A DNA stretch of 34,034 nucleotides. It comes from Alphaproteobacteria bacterium (lineage in GTDB: Bacteria > Pseudomonadota > Alphaproteobacteria > UBA9655). Position numbers and translations under genes: made by a program. Shown one piece after another: positions 1 through 9,171 of this stretch (the stretch's first letter is position 1; the number at the start of each line of letters is the position of its first letter). The notes under the pieces are model-generated. The model searched no databases. It saw nothing but the letters and a program-made list of their open reading frames with translations, and was not told the DNA's origin. The stretch spans positions 1 through 34,034 of the forward strand of contig JAGONT010000023.1 of NCBI GenBank assembly GCA_017992885.1, written 5' to 3'.

Positions 1-7
1 TCATAAC

Positions 8-122
8 TACCGGCAACTTTGGATTGGAATCGGTGACAACTTTAAATCGTAATCACCGGCAATCTTGAATCGTAATGAATGGCAACTTTGAATTGGAATC
101 ACCGGCAACTTTCACCCGGAAT
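8..122. repeat. Five degenerate 23-bp tandem repeats
   Basis: Five head-to-tail units of exactly 23 bp lie at 8-30, 31-53, 54-76, 77-99 and 100-122. Each has a core close to CGGCAACTTTGAAT and ends in (G/T)(G/T)AAT. There are no unique spacers, so this is not a CRISPR. Multiple short direct repeats of this kind are known at transposon ends such as those of IS21-family elements, where the transposase binds. Here they run into an IS3-type transposase remnant, so they are probably the end of a truncated element. That assignment is inference. Confidence 0.7.
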
Positions 123-1005
123 ATGCATCAGGGAAAGTAGCTTGCCCCAAGCGCCGCCTGTTTTATATAACAAATGCAATGCAAAGGTATGGTGTCTCTG
201 AACGCCATGCTTGTTCAGCGCTTGGGGTTAATCGATCGACGGTTTTCGTCGTCCTCTTAAGAGGGGAGACGATGAGGAAGCTCTCACCGAGGATATTATC
301 CGCCTGGCTCAAAAGTATGGTCGTTATGGTTATAGAAGAATTACAGCTCTTCTTCAAGCTGAAGGCTGGAGAGTTAATCATAAACGAGTTGAGCGTATTT
401 GGAGAGAGAAAAGTCTGAAAGTCCCCACAAAACAGCCTAAAAGAAAGCGTCTTTATCTTAATGATGGGTTCTGCATTCGCCTCCGTCCTCTTTATCCACA
501 TCATGTCTGGAGTTATGACTTTGTCTCTGATTGCTTAAGCAATGGAAAGAAAATCAGGATGCTGACTGTAATTGACGAATATACTCGAGAATGTCTTACA
601 ATTCGTGTGGATTATCAGCTTAAGAGTGATGATGTCTTAGATGTTCTGAGAGCTCTTTTCCTGACAAAAGGGCGCCCAGATTATATAAGGAGCGATAATG
701 GAAGTGAATTTACAGCTCACCCTCTTCAAAAATGGTTAAAAGACCTGGGAGTGAAAACAGCCTATATTGAACCTGGGTCTCCTTGGGAGAATGGATTTAA
801 TGAGCGTTTTAACGGGAGTCTCAGAGATGAATGCTTAAATCTTGAGTATTTTCACACTCTCAAGGAAGCTCGAGTGATCATAGATCAATGGGTTAATGAG
901 TATAACCACATAAGGCCTCACTCTAGCCTAGGGTATCGCCCTCCATCTCTTCTTATTCGCTTCAAAATCAAACCCTATGAGCTCGCTCACTACGGCGCTA
1001 TTTGA
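122..1005 (+). pseudogene. IS3-family transposase OrfB, frameshifted
   Basis: DDE integrase-type transposase of an IS3-family element. One frame (122 to about 240) reads through [19 protein letters not shown], the N-terminal helical part of OrfB. The +1-shifted frame continues from about 247 with [17 protein letters not shown] and [13 protein letters not shown], then the catalytic core: VWSYDFVSD and [10 protein letters not shown] (first Asp), IRSDNGSEF (second Asp), and [20 protein letters not shown] (Glu), ending in [15 protein letters not shown]. The two halves are separated by a frame change in the T-run at 242-246, most simply a one-base deletion. No OrfA is present upstream, where tandem repeats begin. 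The element is therefore 5'-truncated and broken. The family call is confident; element boundaries are not visible. Confidence 0.85.
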
Positions 1006-1023
1006 AAGCGCGCTCGCGAACTC
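979..1023. repeat. Imperfect inverted repeat at the IS3 remnant 3' end
   Basis: GAGCTCGC (979-986) is nearly complementary to GCGAACTC (1016-1023), and GCGC is repeated inside. It overlaps the last codons and stop of the transposase and could mark the element end or a weak hairpin. From here to 1225 I see no gene. Confidence 0.25.
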
Positions 1024-1225
1024 TTTATTCCTCATCTACGAGATTTCTTTTGGACCTATTCTCGGGGGCTTGACAGAGACTCAGAAGAGCAAAAAAAGCA
1101 TAATATCGTTTTTTCATTTAAACCCCTGTAAAGTTTTGTCTTTGATTTGCCTAAATGCAAATTGTTATCTTTCATTCTCCTGAATCTAAGTTTTGTCACT
1201 GGCGTTTCTAACGCAAAATTCTTTA

Positions 1226-3265
1226 CTAATTATTTGATTCGTTTTTACTCCCATAAGCCTTGAACCACTTAATTTTCTCCTTCATGGCATCTAGGGTTGC
1301 TATTGGATCGGTTATTCCGTGTTCTTGCCCTATATAATAAACAAAACGGGTAGGGGTACCTCTTCTCTTAAGAGCGCTGTAGAGCTGCATAGATTGAGTG
1401 ACAGAAACACGTGCATCACCTGCTCCATGTAAAATAAGCGCAGGTGTTTTCATATTAGTCACATAGCTTAAAGGAGACGATTCTCTCCATAATTTATAGT
1501 TCTCCCAATAAGCTTCTCCAAAATAAGCTTCCATTACTACGGGTGCATCTGTTGTTGCAATATGGGAGATCCAATCTACAATTTCAGCCTCAATAGATGC
1601 TGCTTTAAATCGATTTGTTTGACCAATAGCCCATGCCGTTAAAAAACCTCCATAGCTGTGTCCTCTGATAAAGAGCTGATGAGGATCGGCAATCCCTTGG
1701 TCAATGAGATAATCAACTCCAGCCATGATGTCCTTAAAGTCACCTCCCCCTAAATCTTTGTAATCTATTTTCTGAAATTTTTCTCCATAGCCTAAACTCC
1801 CTCTGTAATTCACTACTAGCGTTGCATACCCTTGAGAAGAAAAAACAGCGGGGGAATAAGGGCCAAATAAAGTACTCCCAATAAAGTATTGTGATTCAAC
1901 ACCTGACGGACCACCATGAATAGATACAATAAGGGGAACCTTCGTTCCTTCTGTATATCCTTGCGGATAGGTAAGAATTCCCTCAATCTCAAGGCCATCA
2001 AAAGATTTCCATCGAATGGGTTCAGCTTTAATCGCGCTAAGGTTTATTTTCTCATTAAAGCTGGTTATTCTTTTAGGCACAAATGGATCTAAACTGGAAA
2101 CATAAATCTCTGCTGGATGATGCAAATTTTCTCCTGCAAAACCTATAAACTTTTGATTTTGAGAAAGGATGACGTTGTGAATGGAGGTTAAGTTTGGAAC
2201 TTCCATTAAAGTTAGTTTCTGGGTCGCAATGTCGAGAGAGTAAACTTGTTGTTTCGTCCCCTCTTGGTTTGTCACAATAAGGGCTTTATTATCTTTTTTC
2301 CATCCAGCTATATGCCATATGTCTACTGCTGTCAGGCTTACTTCTTCGTTTGTCCTTAAATCAAAAATTCGAATTGTTTTAGGTTGTTGTGCTATAAGAG
2401 GTTTTAGAGGAAGTTTCTGCTCTCCTGCTCCATTGTCTTTAATAAAGGCTAGTTTTTGACTATCATTAGAAAAACGAAGATCACCAATGTATTGAGCTTC
2501 TCCATCTATTTTTTTTGTTTTATTCTCTTTGAGATCGATCACATAAATCTCCATTTGTGATAAACTCTTCCAAACAGACTTATTGGTCGTTATGACAATT
2601 TTTTGACTATCGGGTGACCATTGATAGGAAGGAGAGAAAAAAGAATTATACAAATTTAACTCCTTGGAAGTCACTAATTGAGGATCCCCAACAAGTTGAA
2701 AATTTTCATCTACTTTTTGAAGATAGAGGCTATATTTTATCCCTTGATTGTCATCTTCCTTTATTCTTGGGCTCTGTTTAGGTATTTCCTGGTGAATAAA
2801 GGCAAAGCTTTTGCCATCCGGTGCGAAAGCATAATTATAAAAATCTTCCTTAAACTCTTGAATTTTTATTTTTTTGCCTGAAGAGATGTCTTCTACAAAG
2901 AGAGTGGATTTTTTATCTTTTTCATTATAAAGGATATAAGAAAATATTTTCCCGTCACCTATAAATTGAAGTTGAGGATAGGCTTGATTAAGCTGACCAA
3001 TAGTTTGTCTTTTTAAAGTTTCATTATCTACCAGCATCCATTCTGAAAATTGTTCGGCTTTATTGTCTTTAAGGGAGGTATAAGAGACTTGTATAAGGGT
3101 ATGCTTTCCATCAGAAGCAACATCTTGTGGAGTAACCGCTGGAAGTGTTACCACATCTTCCGGCGTCCACAGTGGTTTAGAGGGGGTTTCAGCATATCCG
3201 ATTTTTGTACAACAAAAGCTGAGAGTAAACACAAGAAGAAATGTGATCTTATGTAGTTTATCCAT
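1226..3265 (-). CDS. Exported S9 family peptidase (prolyl oligopeptidase type), third gene of cluster A
   Basis: Serine peptidase of the S9 (dipeptidyl/acylaminoacyl-peptidase) type, 679 residues. A Sec signal ends near GYA (residues 23-25). Residues about 30-400 are a beta-propeller with WSPDSQK and FSNDSQK blade motifs. The C-terminal alpha/beta-hydrolase domain has the oxyanion motif HGGP (450-453), the nucleophile elbow GHSYGG (Ser537), Asp617 in HGAGDARV and His649 in GQEHG, so the triad is intact. The start is supported by AGGAGA upstream. It is last of three S9 genes, separated by 84 nt from the preceding copy, and is a clear tandem duplicate of it. Oddities are two Gly-to-Glu changes near the active site (EAEIVDW, YFGEAYW) relative to both other active copies, which may alter specificity. 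Likely periplasmic peptide breakdown. Confidence 0.9.
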   Translation of the reverse strand: MDKLHKITFLLVFTLSFCCTKIGYAETPSKPLWTPEDVVTLPAVTPQDVASDGKHTLIQVSYTSLKDNKAEQFSEWMLVDNETLKRQTIGQLNQAYPQLQFIGDGKIFSYILYNEKDKKSTLFVEDISSGKKIKIQEFKEDFYNYAFAPDGKSFAFIHQEIPKQSPRIKEDDNQGIKYSLYLQKVDENFQLVGDPQLVTSKELNLYNSFFSPSYQWSPDSQKIVITTNKSVWKSLSQMEIYVIDLKENKTKKIDGEAQYIGDLRFSNDSQKLAFIKDNGAGEQKLPLKPLIAQQPKTIRIFDLRTNEEVSLTAVDIWHIAGWKKDNKALIVTNQEGTKQQVYSLDIATQKLTLMEVPNLTSIHNVILSQNQKFIGFAGENLHHPAEIYVSSLDPFVPKRITSFNEKINLSAIKAEPIRWKSFDGLEIEGILTYPQGYTEGTKVPLIVSIHGGPSGVESQYFIGSTLFGPYSPAVFSSQGYATLVVNYRGSLGYGEKFQKIDYKDLGGGDFKDIMAGVDYLIDQGIADPHQLFIRGHSYGGFLTAWAIGQTNRFKAASIEAEIVDWISHIATTDAPVVMEAYFGEAYWENYKLWRESSPLSYVTNMKTPALILHGAGDARVSVTQSMQLYSALKRRGTPTRFVYYIGQEHGITDPIATLDAMKEKIKWFKAYGSKNESNN

Positions 3266-3349
3266 TTTTGAACTTTCTCCTATCTTTTGATGGTAGAATT
3301 TAACTAGAGGCTTAAACGCAAAGTAGCGGGAACGTATGTAAGTTACCGC

Positions 3350-5371
3350 TTAGTTTTTGTAAGCCTTAAACCATTTAAGTTTTTCTTTCATAGCATCTAG
3401 TGTTGCCACAGGATCGCCTATCCCATGCCCTTGCCCTCTATAATAAATAAAACGGGTTGGAGTGCCTTTTTCCTTAAGGGCACTATATAACTGCATGGCT
3501 TGAGTACCAGGGACTCGTATATCACTTGCCCCATGCAAAATAAGTGCAGGGGTTTCCATATTATTCACATAGCTTAAGGGCGAAGATTCTCTCCATAACT
3601 TATAATTCTCCCAATAAGCCCCGCCAAAATAAGCTTCTATTCCATCGGGCCCATCTGTTGTCGCAATATGAGAGATCCAATCTACAATTCCAGCTTCTAT
3701 GGATGCTGCTTTAAAACGATGAGTATGACCAATAGCCCACGCCGCCATAAAGCCTCCATAGCTGTGCCCTCGGATAAAGAGTTGGCTAGGATCAGCAATT
3801 CCTCGATCAATAAGATAATCAACCCCGGTTATAACATCCTTAAAATCACCTCCCCCTAAATCCTGGTAGTTCATGTGCTGAAATTTTTCTCCATAGCCTA
3901 AACTTCCTCTGTAATTTACTACTAATGTTGCATACCCTTGAGACGAAAAAACGGCTGAAGAATATGGACCAAATGAAGTGCTCCCAATAAAACTCTGGGA
4001 TTCAACACCTGACGGACCACCATGAATAGAAACAATTAAAGGAACTTTTTGCCCCTCTTTATAGGTTTGAGGATAGGTGATAATTCCTTCAATCTCGAGC
4101 CCATCAAAAGATTTCCATCGGATAGGTTCAGCTCTAATCGCGCTAAGGTCATTCTTTTCATTAAAGCTGGTTATTTTGTTAGGAGAAAAGGTATTAACAT
4201 TGGAAATGTAAATTTCTGCGGGATGATGCAGATTCTCTCCTTTAAATCCTATAAATTTTTTATTTTGGGAAAGGATAACATTGTTAAGAGAGGTTAAGTC
4301 AGGAGCTTCCATTAAAGTTAGCTTTTGCGTTTCAAGGTCAAGAAAATATAAGTTTTGTTCTGTTCCATCCTGTTTGGTTACAATAAGGGCTTTATCGTCT
4401 TCTTTCCACCCTACGATATTCCATATGTCTACTGCTGGCAGGCTTTCCGTCTTCTGCGTTTTTAAGTCAAAAACCTGAATTGTATTTGGGCCTATATCTC
4501 TGAAAGGTCTAAGCGGGAGTGTTTGCTCTCCACCCTCATCGTATTTAATAAAAGCTAACTTTTGTCCATCATTAGAAAAACTGGGGTCATAAGCATATTG
4601 TGTTTCTTTCCCTATTTTTTCAATTTTGTTCCCTTTGAGATCTATCAAATAAAATACAAGGCGTGCTGGACTCTTCCAAACAAGAGCACTTGACCTTACA
4701 ATAATTTTTTGACTGTCGGGTGACCATGCATAAGAAGAAGCAAGAGTAGGATGATATAAATTTAACTCCGTTGGAGTTACCAATTGAGGATCTCCAACAG
4801 GGAGAAAATTTTCATCTACTTTTTGAATATAAAGGTTTTCTTTTACTATTGGATCTCCATCTCCTTTTATTCTCGAAGTTTGCTTTGGTTTATCCTGAAG
4901 AGTAAAGGCATAGCTTTCACCATTTGGGGCAAAACTATACCTATGAAACCTTTCGTTAAATTCTTGAACTTTTGTTATTTTTCCTGAAGAAATGTCTTGC
5001 ATAAAGAGAGTGGGCTTATTTTCTTCATCATTATCAAGTATATAAGAAAATACCTTCCCTTCTCCTATAAACTGAAGTTGAGAGCAGGCTTGGCTCGCTT
5101 CATTAAGTGTTTTCATCTCTAAGCTTTTATTATCTATCAATATGCAGTCGGAAGACTGCTCAGCATTCCCCTCTACCAGAGTAGTTTTCCATAATTTTAT
5201 GAGAGAATATTTACCATCAGAGGAAATGTCTTCTAAGTCAACGGCTGGAAGTGTCACAGCCTTTTCAGGCGTCCATAGAGGTCTAGGAAGCGTTTCAGCA
5301 TATCCGCTTTTAATAAGACAAAAGCTGAGAATGAAAAAAAACAGAAGCACCAACCCGGAGAGTTTATTCAT
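3350..5371 (-). CDS. Exported S9 family peptidase, second gene of cluster A
   Basis: 673-residue S9 peptidase with the architecture of its neighbour: a signal peptide ending at GYA (23-25), a propeller to about residue 400, then the hydrolase domain. The catalytic set is complete: HGGP at 450-453, GHSYGG with Ser537, Asp617 in HGASDIRV, His649 in GQGHG. The ATG follows AGAGAG at a normal distance. It starts only 14 nt after the stop of the upstream, catalytically dead S9 gene, so the two are probably co-transcribed and translationally coupled. The same arrangement recurs at 16189-20309. Expected role: cleavage of short peptides in the periplasm or outside the cell. The substrate cannot be read from sequence. 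Confidence 0.9.
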   Translation of the reverse strand: MNKLSGLVLLFFFILSFCLIKSGYAETLPRPLWTPEKAVTLPAVDLEDISSDGKYSLIKLWKTTLVEGNAEQSSDCILIDNKSLEMKTLNEASQACSQLQFIGEGKVFSYILDNDEENKPTLFMQDISSGKITKVQEFNERFHRYSFAPNGESYAFTLQDKPKQTSRIKGDGDPIVKENLYIQKVDENFLPVGDPQLVTPTELNLYHPTLASSYAWSPDSQKIIVRSSALVWKSPARLVFYLIDLKGNKIEKIGKETQYAYDPSFSNDGQKLAFIKYDEGGEQTLPLRPFRDIGPNTIQVFDLKTQKTESLPAVDIWNIVGWKEDDKALIVTKQDGTEQNLYFLDLETQKLTLMEAPDLTSLNNVILSQNKKFIGFKGENLHHPAEIYISNVNTFSPNKITSFNEKNDLSAIRAEPIRWKSFDGLEIEGIITYPQTYKEGQKVPLIVSIHGGPSGVESQSFIGSTSFGPYSSAVFSSQGYATLVVNYRGSLGYGEKFQHMNYQDLGGGDFKDVITGVDYLIDRGIADPSQLFIRGHSYGGFMAAWAIGHTHRFKAASIEAGIVDWISHIATTDGPDGIEAYFGGAYWENYKLWRESSPLSYVNNMETPALILHGASDIRVPGTQAMQLYSALKEKGTPTRFIYYRGQGHGIGDPVATLDAMKEKLKWFKAYKN

Positions 5372-5385
5372 TTCTAAACTCTCTC

Positions 5386-7449
5386 TTATTTTGTGACGTT
5401 AGAGCTTGAGGCAGGGTTTAGGTATTTTTCTAACCATTCCTCGAGATCTTGAATGGCCAATAAGGTTATATGAGGACTACTAAAACTATAGCCCTGCCCT
5501 TGATAAGTAATCATTTCTACAGGGATTCCCCTGGTTTTAAGCGGAAAATAGAGTTCTTCTCCTTGGGAGGGCAAAATTATGTCGCTATCATTTCCATATT
5601 GGAGAAGGGTTGGGGTGTTCATACTGTTGACATGGGAAATAGGTGTTTGTTCCTCCCACGCTTTCCAGTCCTTCCAAAAAGGTTCTCCCATGATAGCTTG
5701 GAGTAAAGAGGGGTTGCTTGTTGTTCCCACCTGAGAAATAAGGTTAGAAACTCCTTGCCCCACAATAATCGTTTTAAACCGATCTGTTTGTGTTAATGCC
5801 CAGGCGCTGAGATAACCGCCTGATCCCCATCCCCAAAGAGCAAGCTTATGAGGATCTACTTTTTTCTTTTCGAGCAAAGCGTCTATGCCACTCATTACAT
5901 CTTCAAAATCTCCTTTTCCTAATTCCTTATAAATTCCTTGACGAAACTGAACGCCATAGCCGTCGTCTCCTCTTTGAGTGGGGATAAAGAGAGCATATCC
6001 TTTCTTCAACAAACTTAAACAGGAGAGAGGATAACTGCGCAAATCTCCAACATACCCCGTGACTGAACTAGGCCCAGAATCGGTGAGAAGGGTAAGGAGA
6101 GGAAAGAGGGCTCCTTCTTGAGAAGGTTTTGGGTGAATAAATGTTCCCTCTAAATCAAATTTTTTATCTTTAGATTTCCATTGAATTTTTTCCACAACAA
6201 AATTCTCTTGAGGGCGTGAAGCTGATAAAGAAGTTACTTTCTGAGGCTTAAAGCTACCTATTGGAGTAATGTAGCCTTCTTGTGGGGTATTAAAGTCTGA
6301 AGCTGCATACCCAATATACTCTCCTGATCCACTGATTTCAGCCTGGCTTAATGAGTGGTCGCCGTGAGAAAATTTAACCGCAGATTTACCTTCTATATCG
6401 AGTTCATAAATTTGTGAGAAAGCGCCCTCCTGATCAACAACAAATAAAGAATTTCCATCTTTCTTCCATCCTAAAAGGAGAGGGTTTTCATTTGGTGTTT
6501 TGGCAAGACATCTCTTTTGAGTATTCTGTAAGTCTACGAGACACGCTCGAGAAGCAGCCATTCCATACAAGGGGATGGGGCTTTGGGAATTCTCGGGAAA
6601 GTTCGTAGTGACGTAAGAGACCCATTTTCCATCAGGTGAGACTTGAACAGTTAAATTCATTTCTTCTCCCTCTACCAATGTCTTAATGTCTTTGGTTTTA
6701 ACATTGATAAGTGCAATTTGAGGGTTGCTAGCGTTTTTATCTTTAAATTGAGGAGTATAAGCACAAACAATTGCTTCACTATCAGGCGTCCATACTAGAG
6801 TTGCACTCCCTCCAAAGAGAGAGGGCCCTGACACTAATGCTGTTTTACTCACTTCCTTAAGCTGATCATTGATGTCAATCACATAGAGAGTTTGGAGGGC
6901 TCCCTCGTTTTCATCGTAAACACGCTTGAGAGGATCTTGAGGACTTGATTCATTCACTAAAACAGCTAATTTTTTGCTATTTGGAGACCATACATAAAAA
7001 ATAATATCATTTTCTAACTCCAGGATTTTTTGCGGTTTAAATTCTTGAGGAGGTGTTACCCACAAACTAAAAAACTTGTCCCCTTTTCCTAAATAGCTCA
7101 CCCATTGAGAATCTGGGGACCAAAGTGGAGAAATAATAGAGACATCCTTTGGGAAAGTGACAGTATGACTCTTCTCTGTTTGATAATTATTTTTAACGAA
7201 TGTTGTCGCAGTCCATTGACTTGTGGTCTCCTCATCAGATGAAGAGACTTGTGGTTGAGAATAGACCAATAGCAAGTGTTTTTTGTCAGGAGAAACCTCG
7301 AGCTGAGATATACTTTTTGTTGCTAAAAGTTCTTTATATACGCTGTTTTCATCCACAGGCTTTGTAGCAGTATTGGCTTTTAGCAGATCTGTTAGGCCTA
7401 AAGTCATACCAATCAGATAAGCACATGCCATAAATCTTAGACGTGTCAT
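5386..7449 (-). CDS. Catalytically dead S9-like protein (pseudopeptidase), first gene of cluster A
   Basis: S9-family fold protein, 687 residues from the ATG at 7449. An in-frame GTG at 7491 would add 14 residues, but AAGGAGG stands 8 nt before the 7449 ATG and the Sec signal (MTRLRFMACAYLIG...) begins there. Propeller-type WSPDSQ, WSPNSK and WTPDSE motifs are present, and the C-terminal domain aligns with its neighbours (GDFEDVMSGIDALL, DPHKLALWG, TQTDRFK). Every active-site element is lost: GHSYGG has become GWGSGG (Gly where the nucleophilic Ser should be), the Asp position in YGNDSDII is Ser, the His in GQGHG is Tyr (GQGYS), and the oxyanion HGGP is DSGP. The frame is otherwise clean, so this is a retained pseudoenzyme, perhaps a peptide-binding or regulatory partner of the downstream enzyme. 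Confidence 0.88.
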   Translation of the reverse strand: MTRLRFMACAYLIGMTLGLTDLLKANTATKPVDENSVYKELLATKSISQLEVSPDKKHLLLVYSQPQVSSSDEETTSQWTATTFVKNNYQTEKSHTVTFPKDVSIISPLWSPDSQWVSYLGKGDKFFSLWVTPPQEFKPQKILELENDIIFYVWSPNSKKLAVLVNESSPQDPLKRVYDENEGALQTLYVIDINDQLKEVSKTALVSGPSLFGGSATLVWTPDSEAIVCAYTPQFKDKNASNPQIALINVKTKDIKTLVEGEEMNLTVQVSPDGKWVSYVTTNFPENSQSPIPLYGMAASRACLVDLQNTQKRCLAKTPNENPLLLGWKKDGNSLFVVDQEGAFSQIYELDIEGKSAVKFSHGDHSLSQAEISGSGEYIGYAASDFNTPQEGYITPIGSFKPQKVTSLSASRPQENFVVEKIQWKSKDKKFDLEGTFIHPKPSQEGALFPLLTLLTDSGPSSVTGYVGDLRSYPLSCLSLLKKGYALFIPTQRGDDGYGVQFRQGIYKELGKGDFEDVMSGIDALLEKKKVDPHKLALWGWGSGGYLSAWALTQTDRFKTIIVGQGVSNLISQVGTTSNPSLLQAIMGEPFWKDWKAWEEQTPISHVNSMNTPTLLQYGNDSDIILPSQGEELYFPLKTRGIPVEMITYQGQGYSFSSPHITLLAIQDLEEWLEKYLNPASSSNVTK

Positions 7450-7532
7450 GCAAACAGCCTCCTTCTGTGTCATTTTCAAGATTCTATCCACACATTTGTA
7501 AAAAAATAGTTAAAAGAAAAGGCACGCGAAAG

Positions 7533-7562
7533 ATAAAAATAAATTAACCCGTTTGACTACAA
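7533..7562 (-). promoter_or_regulatory. Candidate sigma-70 promoter of S9 cluster A
   Basis: On the minus strand TTGTAG (7562-7557) and TTTTAT (7538-7533) are 18 nt apart, upstream of the ATG at 7449. The same two hexamers occur 17 nt apart at the matching place before the duplicate cluster, which supports a retained promoter. Not tested. Confidence 0.4.
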
Positions 7563-7787
7563 ATGATTCTCCGCTTTCGAATTGGAGACAATATTTTAAA
7601 TGAGTTGAGAGGACGAAGAAAATCGTATGCCTCTCTTGAATAGAAGAGAGCTAACACGTGCCTAATAAGGAGAGTGCAGTCATGATAAGATACCACAACT
7701 TACAAGATTATATTAAAGCATCATGTGTATCTTTATTAATGATAAAATAATTAATTATAAATTATTTTAAATATAGATATAAATACT
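7563..7787. other. Intergenic stretch between S9 cluster A and the F-box/LRR gene
   Basis: No gene is visible. It holds a perfect 7-bp inverted repeat, CTCTCTT / AAGAGAG at 7631-7650 with a 6-nt loop, and then a very AT-rich tract (7700-7787) after the end of the F-box/LRR gene. A comparable short hairpin (CCTCT / AGAGG) lies upstream of the second cluster near 20480. Neither is followed by a clear U-tract, so I do not call a terminator. Confidence 0.4.
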
Positions 7788-8999
7788 TTAATAAAAAAGT
7801 TGTTTTAGGTTGGGAAGAGCTTGGGTTAAGCTTTGTACAGCGCCTTCATTAACGCTCCTCGGTAGACTAAGATAGGAGAGATTTGTTAATCCTTTAATAA
7901 TGCTTAAACTATCTTCATCGAGAGGTACGTCATATAGATGTAACTGTTTTAACCTTCCTAAAGTCTTTAAATGAGACTTAGTAATTTGAGTATTACTCAA
8001 ATCAAGGATTATGAGGTTTGTAAACCTTAAAAAATCTATAGGGTTTCCTGCATTTCTGAGAGGAATATTGATTAAACTCAGTTCTTCTAAATCTGGAAAA
8101 GAGGGAAGAGCTTGTTTAAGGCCTTCTTCTGATATATGAGTAGATCCTATATGCAAGATTTTTAATTTTTTTAGGCAAGTTAAATGAACAAAGCTGGAAT
8201 CAGAAATATTATTTCCAGCAAGGCGCAAAGTAGTTAGTTTTGTAAGATGAGAGCAAAACCCCAAATCATTATCACCTATATTTATTCTCGGTATATCAAG
8301 GCTTGTGAGATTTGTTAAATAAGATAATGCATCAAAGGGAACCCCTTGGGTCTTCCAAAGACTTAATGTTTGTAAGGATGTTAATTTTTGAAAGAAGAGG
8401 GAACTATTTTCTGAAAGCTTTGCGCTTTGAAAATGCAAAGCTTTTAAATTGTTATTTGAAGAGATGAGTGCGAGAGCATCATTATCTAGTTGTGGGCTAC
8501 GTACTCTAAGGTCCGTAAGACAAGTAAGAGAACTTGTAATATTTCCTAAAGTTTCTAAATCAAGCTCTTGCAACTCTTTTAAATTTAAAGCTCGTAAATT
8601 TATTAAATAAGAAATATTTTGGAGAGAGGAAGGATTTACAATCGTAGGCTTATTAATGACTTCTACTTTGAGAAGAGGAAAAGAAGTTTTTTCTAATTTA
8701 GCTAAGTGCTTCTCTTCTAGTTTGATAAAATCTTTCCACAAAAACCGATCATTGGACAGTCTATTAAAGAGCAGACAAGATTGAGAAAGACTGTATTTAT
8801 CTTGAGTATTGAGAAATGAAATAATTTTTATCCAACTTTCATCTGGGAGTATTTTGTAAAAATTATTTTCATTAAATTCTTTATGCTTTATTTTTTTAAG
8901 AACAGCGGGTTTTTCTTCTAAAAGGTCTTCCAGCGCAAAAACATCGAAAGAAAAAAGAAGTAAGCTGAGCAAAAATAAAAAAGTTAGGCGAAGCTTCAT
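7788..8999 (-). CDS. Exported F-box / leucine-rich-repeat protein, candidate host-directed effector
   Basis: 403 residues. Residues 1-22 are a Sec-type signal (hydrophobic LTFLFLLSLLLFSF, then FALED). Residues 51-91 match an F-box: LPDESWIKIISFL at the start and CLLFNRLSNDRFLWKDF at the end. From about 130 to the C-terminus run leucine-rich repeats of roughly 24 residues, for example LTSLDIPRINIGDN, LTTLRLAGNNISDSS and LIILDLSNTQITKSH. F-box/LRR proteins are eukaryotic substrate receptors of SCF ubiquitin ligases; bacterial versions such as Legionella LegU1 hijack that machinery. Ubiquitin-ligase targeting here is inference. AAGGA precedes the ATG by 9 nt. The Sec signal is odd for a protein that would have to work in host cytosol. 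The LRR alone could instead serve binding. Confidence 0.8.
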   Translation of the reverse strand: MKLRLTFLFLLSLLLFSFDVFALEDLLEEKPAVLKKIKHKEFNENNFYKILPDESWIKIISFLNTQDKYSLSQSCLLFNRLSNDRFLWKDFIKLEEKHLAKLEKTSFPLLKVEVINKPTIVNPSSLQNISYLINLRALNLKELQELDLETLGNITSSLTCLTDLRVRSPQLDNDALALISSNNNLKALHFQSAKLSENSSLFFQKLTSLQTLSLWKTQGVPFDALSYLTNLTSLDIPRINIGDNDLGFCSHLTKLTTLRLAGNNISDSSFVHLTCLKKLKILHIGSTHISEEGLKQALPSFPDLEELSLINIPLRNAGNPIDFLRFTNLIILDLSNTQITKSHLKTLGRLKQLHLYDVPLDEDSLSIIKGLTNLSYLSLPRSVNEGAVQSLTQALPNLKQLFY

Positions 9000-9121
9000 G
9001 AGGAATTATCCTTTGTACCACAAATAGTAATTAACATTAAGAAATATCAATAAAGAAACAGCTAACAGTTTATTTATAAAAATACAAGTAAAAATTGCAC
9101 TGCATTATAAAAGATTTATAA

Positions 9122-9161
9122 AACAAACTATTATAGGTTAACCTTATAAAAGCTAACCTAT
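9122..9161 (-). terminator. Probable terminator after the 88-residue Cys protein
   Basis: A perfect 8-bp inverted repeat ATAGGTTA (9133-9140) / TAACCTAT (9154-9161) lies just past the stop codon. Read on the minus strand it is followed by a T-rich tract (AATAGTTTGTTTT). The stem is AT-rich, so strength is uncertain. Confidence 0.45.
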
Positions 9162-9171
9162 TTTAGAAAAT

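Noticed and set aside
8-122. Possible CRISPR-like array
   Set aside because: Units are directly adjacent with no spacers and are degenerate; no cas gene is near.
236-250. Programmed ribosomal frameshift in the IS3 transposase
   Set aside because: The usual slippery site is A-rich and lies between OrfA and OrfB; here the break is inside OrfB at a T-run and OrfA is absent, so a mutation is more likely.
163-504. Minus-strand reading frame opposite the IS3 transposase
   Set aside because: It is antisense to a clearly conserved transposase frame and has no signal of its own; similar antisense frames opposite the S9 genes were dropped for the same reason.
1202-1214. Terminator for S9 cluster A (GCGTT/AACGC stem)
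   Set aside because: The stem is only 5 bp with a 3-nt loop and no U-tract follows on the minus strand.
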